The notes: generated from the letters alone by a model not told the origin. A stretch of 64,000 bases of DNA from Brevibacterium sp. HMSC07C04 (GCF_001815905.1 NZ_KV823250.1:112716-176715), one strand, 5' to 3'. Counted from the first letter of the stretch, positions 26,732 to 35,290 are shown. Numbers and translations: made by a program.

Positions 26732-29694
26732 GCGCCTGGCGCGCCGTGCTGCGGTTGGCGAGCCGCGACGCTCGACGCCACTTGACCCGGACGATTCTCG
26801 CCGCTTTGCTCATCGCCTTGCCGGTCGCGGCGCTCGGCACGTTCTTCTCTATCTCCTCGCCGGGCGCCCCGACCACGAAGCGTGTGCTGGAGAGCATTCC
26901 CGACGGTGGCCAGGCCACCATCACGGCCGCAGCCCTGCCGCAGGGTGGACCACCATTTCCGCAGATCCCCGAGGGTGCCCCCGGGCCGTGGATGGACGAT
27001 GAAGAAGTGCGCGCCGCAGATCCGGAGCAGATTCGCGCGGCACTCCCACCGGCCATCGAGCTCTCCGAGTACTGGACGTCGCCGTCGCTCGTCGCATCGC
27101 CAGAGCTCGGGCTGCAGCCGGGGCAGGAGCAGACCCTCGACAGTCAAGTGAAGACGCTCGATGGGAAGCCCCCCAAGCGGCTCGCGATGGTGGAGCTGTG
27201 GGAGGGCGAACCGTGGGCCTTTTCCGCCAGCGCGCCGCGTGTGGCTGAGGGCACCGCTCCGACGACGCCCTCGGAAGTCATCATCACGCGCTCCCTGGCC
27301 GACCGACTCCACCTCGAAGTGGGCGATTCGCTGGGCTTCCTCGCGCCACCGGACGTCGGCGTTCGCAGTTACGACGGCAACCTCGCCGCCGCGATGAACG
27401 ATTCCGCCCGAGGTTACCGTGTGGCTGGCATCGCTGACACGTCCGGCACCCGCGCCTGGGCGCCGTCGGGCTGGTTGTCGTCGCTGGCCGCGAAGCATCC
27501 GGAAGGGCTGCAACGGCACTGGTTCGCGCACGGTTCGGAGCCCGTGACGTGGACGGATGCCAAAGCGCTGAACAAGCTCCAGGCTTTCGCGATTTCCAGG
27601 CACGTGCTCGAACACTACCCGGCCGCCGACGAGCTCTACCCGGCGGACATCGATCCAGCGCAGCTGCTGGAGCGAGCTATCGGCGTCGCGGTAGCACTTG
27701 TGGTGGGTGGGCTGCTCGTGTTCTTCCTCGTCACTCCTGCGATTGCGATTTCCGCGGAGCAGTCGCGGCGCACGCTCGGACTTGCCGGGGCGGTCGGCGC
27801 CACCCCACGCCACCTGCGGCGCATCGTGCTGTCCCAAGGGCTTGTCATCGGAGTATTCGGTGCGGTGCTGGGATGCGTGCTGGCAGTCGCGTCAGCTGCG
27901 GGATTCGGCGCACTGCTCGGGGCGATGGTGCCAGCCGAGGACTCCGAGCAGCCGCGATTTGGTGCGGACGTGGCGCTCGCCAACTTCCCCTGGTGGGTGC
28001 TCGTTGCCGGTGCATGCATCGCCGTGCTGCTCGGCCTGATCGCCGCGTGGGGGCCGGCGCGCTCCGTCGCTCGTCTCTCGGTAGTCGATGCGCTGCGCGA
28101 CAGGCCCAGCGTGCGCGCGCAACGTCGTCGTCGGGGACGCTCGCTCATCATCGGCCCCGCACTGCTCGGTATTTCGGTGCTGGTTGGCGCGGCGACGCTG
28201 TTGGCGCGAGTGCCCGAACATGTGGCGGGCCAGGAAGCTAAGGCGGAACTTGCGCCGGGCTCGCTGCCGCCAGGCGCGACGGTGTTCGTCATTGGGGCGT
28301 CACTTGCCATCGTGGCCGCGCTGGCCGGCCTCGCGGTCACGGTGCGAGGGCTGCTTCCACTCCTCGGGAGGCTCGGGGATGGCCGTCGGCCGGTGTGGAA
28401 GCTGGCGCTTCGAGATGCGGCCGATCATCCGTCGCGGACGGTGCCGGCGGTCCTCGGCGTGATGTTCTCGCTGCTGGCAGCGTCGTATCTGTTGGTCATG
28501 GGCGCGTCGCAGCATGCCGATCTTCGGACGACGGGCGAGTCCGTCGACTGGCGGGGGACATTCCTCGTCTCTCCGACGGTGTCCATCGACCCGGTGCTCG
28601 ATCGGGCCATCGCCGACGCTGCGCTGGAAGAGCTGTCCCGCAGCCTGCCTGAGGTCGACGGTTCGCATCCCGTCGAAGCGTTGGCCCACGACTCGCCGAC
28701 ATTGCTTCTCCCTCTCCAGCCGAAGGGCCGCGAATGCCCCGAAAACACATTGGTTCACGCCGCCTCGGCACGAACTCCGGGAGCTCCGCTTCGTTGCGTG
28801 AGCGAGGTCTCTGGTGCTGCCTTCAATGGGGGGACCACCCGGTTCGGAAGCCCCGAATCTCCCTCGGAGCCGCCGGTGTTGATGGATGGCCCTGCGCTGC
28901 AGGCGATGCGTCTGCCAGGGGCCGACGCCGCCGCGCAGGTGCTGGATAGTGGGGGTGTGTTGGTGAGCGATGCCTCGTTGATCGATGACGACGGTCGTGT
29001 CCGTCTTGCGCGCATCCCTCGTGAGAAGCTCGACACGCTCGAAACTGATCCGCACGACGAGGTGAAGCTCCCGGCGAAGTTTGTGCGGGGCATCGGTACC
29101 GGCCTCGTGATGTCACCTTCGACGGCGCGTGGCCTTGGTCTCGACCACATCGTGCTGGAGGGCGTGCTGGCAGACACCTCGAAACCGCTGGATGAAGCTA
29201 CGCTCGAGCGCTTGGGTGACGAAAGAGTCGGCGGGCTGGTGTGGGTGAGCCTCCCGGACTCGACAGACCCGCTTGAGGGCAACAGGGGGCCAGAGGAGCG
29301 TGCGGCCACGTGGGGGCCGCCGGTGCTGCTGGGGGTCCTCTCCGTTGCAGCGGCGGCCATCGCGGTGCTGCTGTCCGCCACGCAGGGGCGCCGCGACGCG
29401 ATCACGGCCTATGCGGTGGGTGCGTCACGAGGCGTGCTCGTGCGGATCGGGATCGCGAAAGCTGCGGTGATCTTGCTGTTCGGGGTGCCGTTAGGGCTCG
29501 GCACCGGGCTCGCGGTCAGCGCCTACCACGTCGCTTGGAAGAGGCGGATCGCTTCCAGCGGGGCGTGGCTGGACACCGTCCCACTGTGGGGCTACCAAGC
29601 CATGCTGGGGGCGGGGGTCGTCGTCGCGGGAATGCTGGCAGCGCTGCTGCTGACGAGGCCGCCTCGACGGTTGGTGCGGCGCGGGCTCGACTGA
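26728..29694 (+). CDS. FtsX-type ABC transporter permease (two FtsX domains)
   Basis: 988-residue membrane protein. After an N-terminal helix (RTILAALLIALPVAALG) comes a large extracytoplasmic MacB-PCD-like domain. FtsX module 1 starts with ERAIGVAVALVVGGLLVFFLV and AISAEQSRRTLGLAGAVGATP, and ends in SVVDALRDRPSVRAQ. A further helix pair, a second outside domain and a C-terminal FtsX module (LSATQGRRDAITAYAVGASR) follow. This tandem layout is typical of actinobacterial exporters controlled by PadR or TetR. Ends with the basic tail RLVRRGLD. The exported substrate cannot be told from sequence. Confidence 0.88.
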   Translation: MSAWRAVLRLASRDARRHLTRTILAALLIALPVAALGTFFSISSPGAPTTKRVLESIPDGGQATITAAALPQGGPPFPQIPEGAPGPWMDDEEVRAADPEQIRAALPPAIELSEYWTSPSLVASPELGLQPGQEQTLDSQVKTLDGKPPKRLAMVELWEGEPWAFSASAPRVAEGTAPTTPSEVIITRSLADRLHLEVGDSLGFLAPPDVGVRSYDGNLAAAMNDSARGYRVAGIADTSGTRAWAPSGWLSSLAAKHPEGLQRHWFAHGSEPVTWTDAKALNKLQAFAISRHVLEHYPAADELYPADIDPAQLLERAIGVAVALVVGGLLVFFLVTPAIAISAEQSRRTLGLAGAVGATPRHLRRIVLSQGLVIGVFGAVLGCVLAVASAAGFGALLGAMVPAEDSEQPRFGADVALANFPWWVLVAGACIAVLLGLIAAWGPARSVARLSVVDALRDRPSVRAQRRRRGRSLIIGPALLGISVLVGAATLLARVPEHVAGQEAKAELAPGSLPPGATVFVIGASLAIVAALAGLAVTVRGLLPLLGRLGDGRRPVWKLALRDAADHPSRTVPAVLGVMFSLLAASYLLVMGASQHADLRTTGESVDWRGTFLVSPTVSIDPVLDRAIADAALEELSRSLPEVDGSHPVEALAHDSPTLLLPLQPKGRECPENTLVHAASARTPGAPLRCVSEVSGAAFNGGTTRFGSPESPSEPPVLMDGPALQAMRLPGADAAAQVLDSGGVLVSDASLIDDDGRVRLARIPREKLDTLETDPHDEVKLPAKFVRGIGTGLVMSPSTARGLGLDHIVLEGVLADTSKPLDEATLERLGDERVGGLVWVSLPDSTDPLEGNRGPEERAATWGPPVLLGVLSVAAAAIAVLLSATQGRRDAITAYAVGASRGVLVRIGIAKAAVILLFGVPLGLGTGLAVSAYHVAWKRRIASSGAWLDTVPLWGYQAMLGAGVVVAGMLAALLLTRPPRRLVRRGLD

Positions 29695-30069
29695 CGTGGC
29701 CATATTCGCCCTGCTTTTGAAGTTGACCGTCACACGATGCGCGGAGCAGAGTGGGTGACCACGAGGGGGGGGGGAGAGGTGTGCTGACTGATGGTCTTCG
29801 TATGGAGGCCGTCAGAAGCGGCATCAACTCATGCAATGTGGGAGCCCACGGCGGAGTAACGCCGTAATCGAGCATCTTCTTGCCGCCAGTTGCTTGCATT
29901 GGCTGTGCTGCTGGTTCGCGAGGGGCCTGAGCAGCAATACAGCTGCAGCCAAGCTATCGACCGCCGTCTCACGACGGTTGGTGAGCGTGGCAGCTGTCTG
30001 GGGGGGGGTCACGTTCTGCAACCGGTCAGCGCAGCGTGCCCACCACCAGTCCCGGTCCCGAAGGGAAGG

Positions 30070-30255
30070 TCAGTTCTCCCAGGCTTCGATGATTTGCCAG
30101 GTTGTCGTCTCACGTTCGAGGGTCGGTTTCCCGCCCCGTTGTCGAAGGATTCTCGAGGCACGGCGTAACAGCCGGTGAGCCATCGGCGCATCGAACAGAA
30201 CAGTGCCTCTCCAAGTTGCCCCCACGATTTGATTCCTGTCTGCGAGAGTACGCAT
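30070..30255 (-). CDS. unrecognised 61-residue protein or gene fragment
   Basis: Small open frame beginning MRTLADRNQIVGATWRGTV and ending ERETTTWQIIEAWEN. The composition is that of a real soluble protein (helix RLLRRASRILRQRGGK) and the tail looks like a natural terminus. There is no clear ribosome-binding site, and the overlapping frame of the same strand is also open, so it may be the end of a longer gene broken by a frameshift. I do not recognise the family. Confidence 0.22.
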   Translation of the reverse strand: MRTLADRNQIVGATWRGTVLFDAPMAHRLLRRASRILRQRGGKPTLERETTTWQIIEAWEN

Positions 30256-30427
30256 TCGAGTGCGGTCTTTCCCCGGCAGGACAAGCCCCTGACGTCAAGC
30301 GCGGTGATAGTCCAACGCCAGGGACTGCCAAAGGTTTGGTTGACTGAGTGTCTTGCACTTTAAGTGGGGCCGGGAAAGGACGTTGGCTGTGAATTCAGCG
30401 TACTCACTATAGTAGAGGGTGGGAGGA

Positions 30428-30457
30428 ATGAACGCTCACCGCTGCAATCCATTATGA
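30428..30457 (+). CDS. possible 9-codon leader peptide with promoter
   Basis: GGGAGGA lies immediately before an ATG that opens a nine-codon frame, MNAHRCNPL, ending in TGA. Upstream, TTGGCT (about 30384) and TATAGT (about 30409) are spaced like a sigma-70 promoter. The next gene starts about 350 bp downstream, so a long leader or an unrelated small transcript would have to lie between. The ribosome site is better than that of many full genes here, but a chance match cannot be excluded. Confidence 0.25.
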   Translation: MNAHRCNPL

Positions 30458-30810
30458 TTTTCTGTTTGGGTGCTTGCAGGGATTCTTATCTGTCGAGTAT
30501 TGCGAATAGCAACTTCTAACTCGGAACTGATGTTCGGTGGGCATCAGTTGGGTGCAAGATCCTTGTAGGAGTGAACCCGGCAGTGGTTTGCGATTCAGCC
30601 ACCCAGCCGTTTCGTACACCCACTTGAGTTTTGTAGCCAAAGTTGAGTACGGACAACCGTGTGAAGTCCTGGGACGTAGTTCACTCGATGTTTCGGGACT
30701 TTTTGTGTTTCGGCCTGGCGAACTGCGGGTGCGAATCATGCTGTCATGACCGACGCCAGAGTCTCCTTGGCTTGTGCGACCAGCAGAGAAGGCTTGCTTA
30801 GCATTGAGTA

Positions 30811-31590
30811 ATGACTGCGTTTGAATCACCTTCTGCATGGACCCGTCGGTCGGTCCTCGCCGGGCTGCTGACGGCCCCGTTTGTTGGGTTGGTTAACGGT
30901 TGTGCACCAATCAGCACGAAAGACAGCGAAACTTCGGGTGCGCGGAAGGCCCTGGTCTACCGCGGGCCGGCGGGGTGCGAAGGCTGCGCGGAAACTCTTG
31001 CAGAGCGGCTGTCTCAATCGCCGCTGGGTATGGACGTTGCGTTCATCGGCCCGGATGAAAAGTTCCCTCTCGAAGCGAGTGCTCTTTCTGGAGTCGCTCT
31101 CTACGCTCAGCCGGGCGGTGGAGACGATATTCCCGCCGCTGCGCAGAGTTTTCCTTCCGACTTCATTCGCGGGGTTGCTGACTTTGTTACGGCAGGCGGA
31201 AGCTACTTTGGGGTCTGTATGGGTGCATATCTTGCTGGGAGCGAAGGCTTCGGCCTTGTGAATGAACCCGTCGAGGGGCAGGTGAATGTTCCCGGCTTCC
31301 CCGTGACAGACAGCACGGCTCAAGTTGTGGCAGTCAAGTGGGACGAAACCTCGCGATGGACCTATTTTCAAGAGGGAGCGAGGCTGCCCAAAGAAGGCGC
31401 TGAGGCTTATGCCCATTACGAAACAGGCGATATCGCCGCCGCGTACTATCGATTTGGGGAGGGAAGTGTGGGCTTGATTGGCCCCCATCCAGAAGCTGAT
31501 AAAACCTGGTTTGATGACGATGATCTTGTCGACCCCGACGGCGACGACTGGAAATACGCAATCCCACTTGTCGAGCGAATTCTCAGTTGA
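30811..31590 (+). CDS. Tat-type lipoprotein with BPL_N (biotin ligase N-terminal-like) domain
   Basis: 259 residues. The N-terminus has Arg-Arg (TRRSVLAGLL, 11-20) before a hydrophobic stretch and a lipobox ending at Cys31 (LVNGC), so it is probably exported folded by Tat and lipid-anchored. The rest is a class-I glutamine amidotransferase-like BPL_N domain: VYRGPAGCEGCAE near the start and FGVCMGAYLAG with a nucleophile-elbow Cys135, later GPHPEAD. BPL_N proteins are mostly of unknown function. A second pair Cys56/Cys59 in the first loop could form a disulfide outside the cell. It stands alone between decayed DNA and a GNAT gene. Confidence 0.75.
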   Translation: MTAFESPSAWTRRSVLAGLLTAPFVGLVNGCAPISTKDSETSGARKALVYRGPAGCEGCAETLAERLSQSPLGMDVAFIGPDEKFPLEASALSGVALYAQPGGGDDIPAAAQSFPSDFIRGVADFVTAGGSYFGVCMGAYLAGSEGFGLVNEPVEGQVNVPGFPVTDSTAQVVAVKWDETSRWTYFQEGARLPKEGAEAYAHYETGDIAAAYYRFGEGSVGLIGPHPEADKTWFDDDDLVDPDGDDWKYAIPLVERILS

Positions 31591-31765
31591 CCGGCGTGAA
31601 ACTTGGGTGCAGGCGGAGAACCACAGATCAATTCGGTGAAGGCGTTCTGACTTGCTTGCTGAGTAAGAGTCAGCAAGTTTCGGAATGCGCCTTTGGGTGG
31701 CGCTGCCGGCCCCGCTGGTTCTTCGAACGACTGGGGTTCATTTTGTCCCCGACATTGGTGTGTCC

Positions 31766-32254
31766 TCAGCGCCGGTACAGGTGGCCCTGTTCATGGTCTG
31801 CCGTCTGCAGGTGCAGGCCGAGCTTTTCTGCCAGCCGGGCGGATGGGGCGTTGCTGGGGTCGATGATCGCCACGACTGGACGCTCAGGATGCGTCTGACG
31901 CGCCCAGTCAACGGCGGCAGCTGCGGCCTCGGCGGCATAGCCCCTTCCCTGGGCTTCGGGCGCAAAGCGGTAGTAGAGGTTGAGTACCTGTTCGCCCTGT
32001 TCTTCTGAGAAGCGCAGCCCTGTAAAGCCGATGATGTCGGCTGGTTCTCGGAGAACGACAAAGTAGCCGATTCCGTCCTCCGCCCAGTTGCGCTGCCACG
32101 AGCGCAGCAGCTCGAAGGCCTCGTCACGGTTCTTCATCGCCAGTTCAGGGCGATGCCGGTAGGTCCTTGGGTCCGAGTGGATGTTGAACACAGCATCTTC
32201 ATCGCCGTCATGCGGTGGTCGTAGTGCCAATCGCTCAGTCGTAAGTGAAGTCAT
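31766..32254 (-). CDS. GNAT-family N-acetyltransferase (RimJ/RimL type)
   Basis: 162 residues from ATG 32254, chosen because GAAGGGA precedes it; the frame is open to 32308 without support. It begins TERLALRPPHDGDEDAVFNI, the standard opening of the Acetyltransf_3 group, and the acetyl-CoA loop reads RFAPEAQGRGYAAEAAAA. Near the end, DPSNAPSARLAEKLGL is the usual NxxSxxxxEKxGF-like segment. Substrate unknown. The next sequence upstream is a toxin-antitoxin remnant. Confidence 0.85.
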   Translation of the reverse strand: MTSLTTERLALRPPHDGDEDAVFNIHSDPRTYRHRPELAMKNRDEAFELLRSWQRNWAEDGIGYFVVLREPADIIGFTGLRFSEEQGEQVLNLYYRFAPEAQGRGYAAEAAAAAVDWARQTHPERPVVAIIDPSNAPSARLAEKLGLHLQTADHEQGHLYRR

Positions 32255-32304
32255 TGTTCCCTTCGAGTAAAGAGCTTCAAAGTGCGCTTCCGCAGTTTTT
32301 CCGG

Positions 32305-32364
32305 TCAACTCTTGTAGATTTTGTCGCTCCGGCCGATAGAAAACACCTCGATGGTTGGGTCGCG
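32305..32364 (-). pseudogene. 3' remnant of a RelE/ParE-type toxin gene
   Basis: Directly after the antitoxin stop, another frame reads RDPTIEVFSIGRSDKIYKS and then TGA. This is the standard C-terminus of RelE/ParE toxins (a strand like TIEVFSIG followed by basic RSDKIYK). Everything before these 19 codons is missing, so the toxin cannot be made. A full toxin gene would normally start overlapping the antitoxin end; here a deletion of about 200 bp has joined the antitoxin end to the toxin end. Confidence 0.7.
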
Positions 32365-32365
32365 C

Positions 32366-32575
32366 TCAGAGTTCCTCTAGGACCTCGTCAATGCTGAAAC
32401 GTTCGCCGTTGTCCTCCGAAATTGCTTCGTGGAGCTCTTGTAGGTCAAAGGAGTCTTCGATTTTCTCCAAGATCGCTGACCGGGCGAAGTCGGAAACCGT
32501 GACGCCTTCAAAGTCGGCAAATTTGCGAACAAGAACGGCGCTTTCGTCAGGCAGTTCGACAGTTATCGTGCTCAT
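32366..32575 (-). CDS. RelB/DUF6290-like antitoxin, orphan
   Basis: 69 residues with GAGGAG before the ATG at 32575. The N-terminal ribbon-helix-helix (STITVELPDESAVLVRKFAD, then GVTVSDFARSAILEKIED) would bind DNA as a dimer; the acidic tail SEDNGERFSIDEVLEEL is the toxin-wrapping part. It is the first gene of what was a relBE-type pair, but the toxin survives only as its last 19 codons. Whether the orphan antitoxin is kept for neutralising a related toxin elsewhere cannot be seen. Confidence 0.8.
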   Translation of the reverse strand: MSTITVELPDESAVLVRKFADFEGVTVSDFARSAILEKIEDSFDLQELHEAISEDNGERFSIDEVLEEL

Positions 32576-32646
32576 GCAATGCTCCTCTCGCTGTTCGAAG
32601 CAAGTGTATTCAGCAGCGCTGACACAGCCCTTCGAAAGTTGCCTGC

Positions 32647-33867
32647 CTACGCCCCAATAAGGTTTGCCGCCAGTCCCGTCACTGCGCCGATCAGCACGAC
32701 GGCCCACGCAGGCCACTTAGCCAGCATGAGCAGCGCCAGGCACGCCAGAGCAATCAGCAGGGGGAGCGGGCCCCGTAATAGCTGAAGACACAACCGGGGT
32801 GATGAGGGCCGCGGCGAGGATCCCGACAACAGAGGCATTCGCTCCAGCCACACCAACGCGCGCAAGCGGGCTTGTCTGCACTGACGCCCAGAACGGCAGC
32901 GCGGCGATCACCAGAAGCAGTCCGGGGAGGAAAACGGCAATCAGCGCAACCGCCGCACTGAGCCACGCATCGGCTCCGGTTTCTAGGTTGAAACCCAAGA
33001 ACGCTGCGAATGTGAACAGGGGACCGGGAACAGCCTGAGCCACCCCGTATCCAGCAAGGTACTGATCCTGGCTGACCGCCTCGGCGATTGCGGGCTCTCC
33101 CTGCAGAAGCGGCAGCACAACATGGCCGCCGCCGAACACCAGCGCGCCAGACCTGTAGAACGCATCGGCAGTGGCGATCCACGGGTTCGCCATCATGCCG
33201 GCCAACAGGGGAAGACCCATCAAGAGGACCGCGAACAGGCCAACACTGATCAGACCCACTGTCGTCGAAACGGGCACACGCAGCTGATGGTCAGCGCCAC
33301 CAGCCACCCCACGGCAGAAGAGCAGTCCCGCCACAATGCCCGCACCGATAGCTGCCACCTGCCCGAGGTTCCCAGGTACCAGCAGGGCCGCAGCAGCTCC
33401 TGCCGCGGCAATGAGCGCGCGACGAAAATCTGGCGCGAGGGTTGTCGCCATACCCATCACCGCGTGCGCCACAACAGCAACGGCAACAGCTTTCAAGCCC
33501 ATGAGGAGGCCGTCACCCACAGGGCCGCCGAGGTGGACGGCACCAAGTGCGAACAGCATCAGAAGCAGGGCGGAGGGGAGGGTGAAGGCTGTCCATGCGG
33601 CAAGGGCGCCCAGGGTTCCGCCGCGGAGCAGGCCCAGAGCAAAGCCCACCTGTGACGATGCCGGGCCCGGCATCGTCACAGGTCAACGAGCTGCCCGTAG
33701 TGGTCATCACTGATCCACTTGCGGCGGTGCACGAACTCAGTGCGGAAATAGCCCAGGTGAGCGGTCGGGCCGCCGAACGAGGTCACTCCCAGTTTGAGGA
33801 AGGCGCGAAAGACCTCGATGGGGTTTCCGGCCTGTTGGGGTGAGTGGGTTTCTGCTGTCGGCGCCAT
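32647..33867 (-). pseudogene. chrA: chromate transporter chrA, broken by two frameshifts
   Basis: Three consecutive frames together spell a complete two-domain ChrA (CHR family): EVFRAFLKLGVTSFGGPTAH to DDHYGQLVDL in the first, MPGPASSQVGFALGLLRGG through GGGHVVLPLLQGE to AALITPVVSSAITG in the second, and PLPLLIALACLALLMLAKWP to the stop at 32647 in the third. Break 1 (about 33670) is at a perfect palindrome; break 2 (about 32770) is one extra base in a GGGGCCCG run. With an in-frame TGA at break 1, only about 60 residues can be made. Intact ChrA would export chromate. ATG 33867 is the likely original start. Confidence 0.85.
33648..33683. repeat. perfect 36-bp palindrome at the chrA frameshift
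   Basis: An 18-base arm (ACCTGTGACGATGCCGGG) is followed without spacer by its exact reverse complement. Compared with the conserved ChrA sequence LCQ-x-MPGPASSQV, four bases encoding the Cys-Gln region have been lost, and their loss turns an imperfect into a perfect palindrome. The stop TGA of the first chrA frame lies inside it. Confidence 0.85.
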
Positions 33868-33985
33868 AGGCCCATTAGGCCATGAGCGGAGTGAACGGCG
33901 GGTGAACGTGTGGGTCCTGCTTGCGGTAGGTGCGCCGTCGCCCACGGCCCGCTGCCGCGCAGACGCTGACCAGCCTGTAGTGGCC

Positions 33986-34079
33986 GCAGGTTTGCGCTTT
34001 GATGCGAAATCACGCAGTAATGCAGCGCATTAAAGCGCAAACCTGCATTACTGCGTGAATCCGGCGTTGGTCTAGCCGC
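33986..34079. repeat. interleaved-stem repeat, copy 1 (long form)
   Basis: Arm A (33986-34006) pairs over 21 bases with A' (34026-34046) with a single G-T position. Inside that loop lies B (34011-34025, CACGCAGTAATGCAG), which is the exact reverse complement of B' (34043-34057); B' overlaps the end of A', so the two stems exclude each other. The 85 bases 33995-34079 recur at 41087-41171 with one mismatch. The element lies 42 bp beyond the stop of the ornithine-cyclodeaminase-like gene. Confidence 0.85.
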
Positions 34080-34120
34080 GCAGCCCAACCGCCACAGCAA
34101 CGCCCAGCGCCACGGAGGCC

Positions 34121-35260
34121 TCAAGCCAAAGCGGGATTCTCCCACAGGTTGAGTTTGGTGCCGATGGCCTTGGCCAGCGCGGTGCGGTAGGCCTCGGTGG
34201 CCCAGGCAACGTCTTCGACTGGCATGCCGCCGACGGAGTACAGGAAGATCTGGTCGTCGTTCTGCCGGCCTGGTTCCGCTCCTTCGATGATGTCGGCCAT
34301 GTCGACAATCGAATCGCGTTCCAGCAGGCCGGCCCGCATGAGGTCGTGCCAGTGCGTGCCGATGATGCCCAACTGCTGGTAGGCGCCGACACCGTACTCA
34401 TCAGCCCATGCGTCATACAGGCGCCACGAGTCGACAACCTTCGTCACGCGGTCTGACGCAATGAACGTGTCATCGAATCGAACGGCCGTGGGCAGCAGAA
34501 GAATCGCACCGGGTTTGATCCACTCTTCGTCAATGAAGGGGAAAGCGGACGAACCTTCTTCGCCGGTCGTCACGGTCACGGTGACAACATCGGCCTGCCG
34601 GACCACCGCCTGGACATCGGCAGCCGCACGCACCGACCGGATGTGGGGGAAGTTCTCTTCAATGAATGCCCGGTAGCGGTCCACGTCCGGCTGGTCTATG
34701 CCGTTGACCACGATCTGGTCGATGTTCTTGCACTGCGACAGCACGGCCTGTGTGACGGAGCGGCCGATGACACCGGGGCCCACAATGCCGAACGTCCGCG
34801 CATCCGACCGGGCCAGGTGTTTAGCGGCAACACCGGGAATCGCCCCCGTCCTGTAGGCCGAAATGAGGTTTGCCGACATGTACGCCAGCGGCGCTCCCGT
34901 GTCAGCATCGCTGAGGGCAAATGTGTGGATTGACCGGGGCAGGCCCTTCTTGCGGTTCTCGATGTTAGAGCCGTACCACTTCAGACCGGATGTGTGGAAG
35001 CGTCCGCCCAGGTAGGCCGGCATTGCCATGAAGCGGCGGTCCGGGCCGTCGGCCGGCATGGTGTCGAATTCGGGTTCTTTCGGGAAGCTGACCATCGCAC
35101 CGTGCGACATGGCGTTCGAACCGGCCATCCGGAAGTCACCGCGGCGCAGCAGCACGAGGGTTTCCTCCATGACGTCCACGCAGCGGGCCATGTCGGTCAC
35201 GCCGGCGGCAATCATGTCGGGTTCGCTCAGGTACAGGAAGTCAATGCGGGTGTCGGACAT
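34121..35260 (-). CDS. ornithine cyclodeaminase/mu-crystallin family protein ('tyramine oxidase subunit B' type)
   Basis: 379 residues. A central Rossmann fold with GIVGPGVIGRS (158-168) binds NAD(P); the substrate domain has FHTSGLKWYGSNIENRKKGLPR and YRTGAIPGVAAK, the latter being the family signature. It is longer than true ornithine cyclodeaminase (about 330) and belongs to the subgroup named tyramine oxidase subunit B in databases, often found beside hydantoinase genes. Reaction unknown: dehydrogenation, cyclodeamination or imine reduction are possible. It lies 30 bp after the hyuB-like gene in the same operon. Confidence 0.78.
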   Translation of the reverse strand: MSDTRIDFLYLSEPDMIAAGVTDMARCVDVMEETLVLLRRGDFRMAGSNAMSHGAMVSFPKEPEFDTMPADGPDRRFMAMPAYLGGRFHTSGLKWYGSNIENRKKGLPRSIHTFALSDADTGAPLAYMSANLISAYRTGAIPGVAAKHLARSDARTFGIVGPGVIGRSVTQAVLSQCKNIDQIVVNGIDQPDVDRYRAFIEENFPHIRSVRAAADVQAVVRQADVVTVTVTTGEEGSSAFPFIDEEWIKPGAILLLPTAVRFDDTFIASDRVTKVVDSWRLYDAWADEYGVGAYQQLGIIGTHWHDLMRAGLLERDSIVDMADIIEGAEPGRQNDDQIFLYSVGGMPVEDVAWATEAYRTALAKAIGTKLNLWENPALA

Positions 35261-35290
35261 GATTTTTTCTCTCCAACAAGCTTGTGGGTG

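Larger units (their letters stand above)
29695..30810. other. 1.1 kb region without a recognisable gene
   Basis: Lower G+C than the operon to its left, with a run of 10 G (29765-29774) and of 9 G (30000-30008). Several short frames are open but none shows a family pattern; two small candidates are listed separately. It probably represents decayed mobile-element DNA at the right edge of the acquired segment. Confidence 0.4.

Noticed and set aside
26437..27837. 466-codon minus-strand frame across the PadR-operon ATPase and permease
   Set aside because: The plus-strand genes have clear ABC motifs and coupled starts; the antisense translation is Arg/Gly/His-rich without any domain.
29765..30008. 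G10 and G9 runs as phase-variation switches
   Set aside because: Neither run lies inside or directly before a recognisable gene, so there is no frame to switch.
33783..34145. Minus-strand 120-codon frame across repeat copy 1
   Set aside because: It is made mostly of the palindromic repeat and the promoter region of the broken chrA; no protein family pattern.
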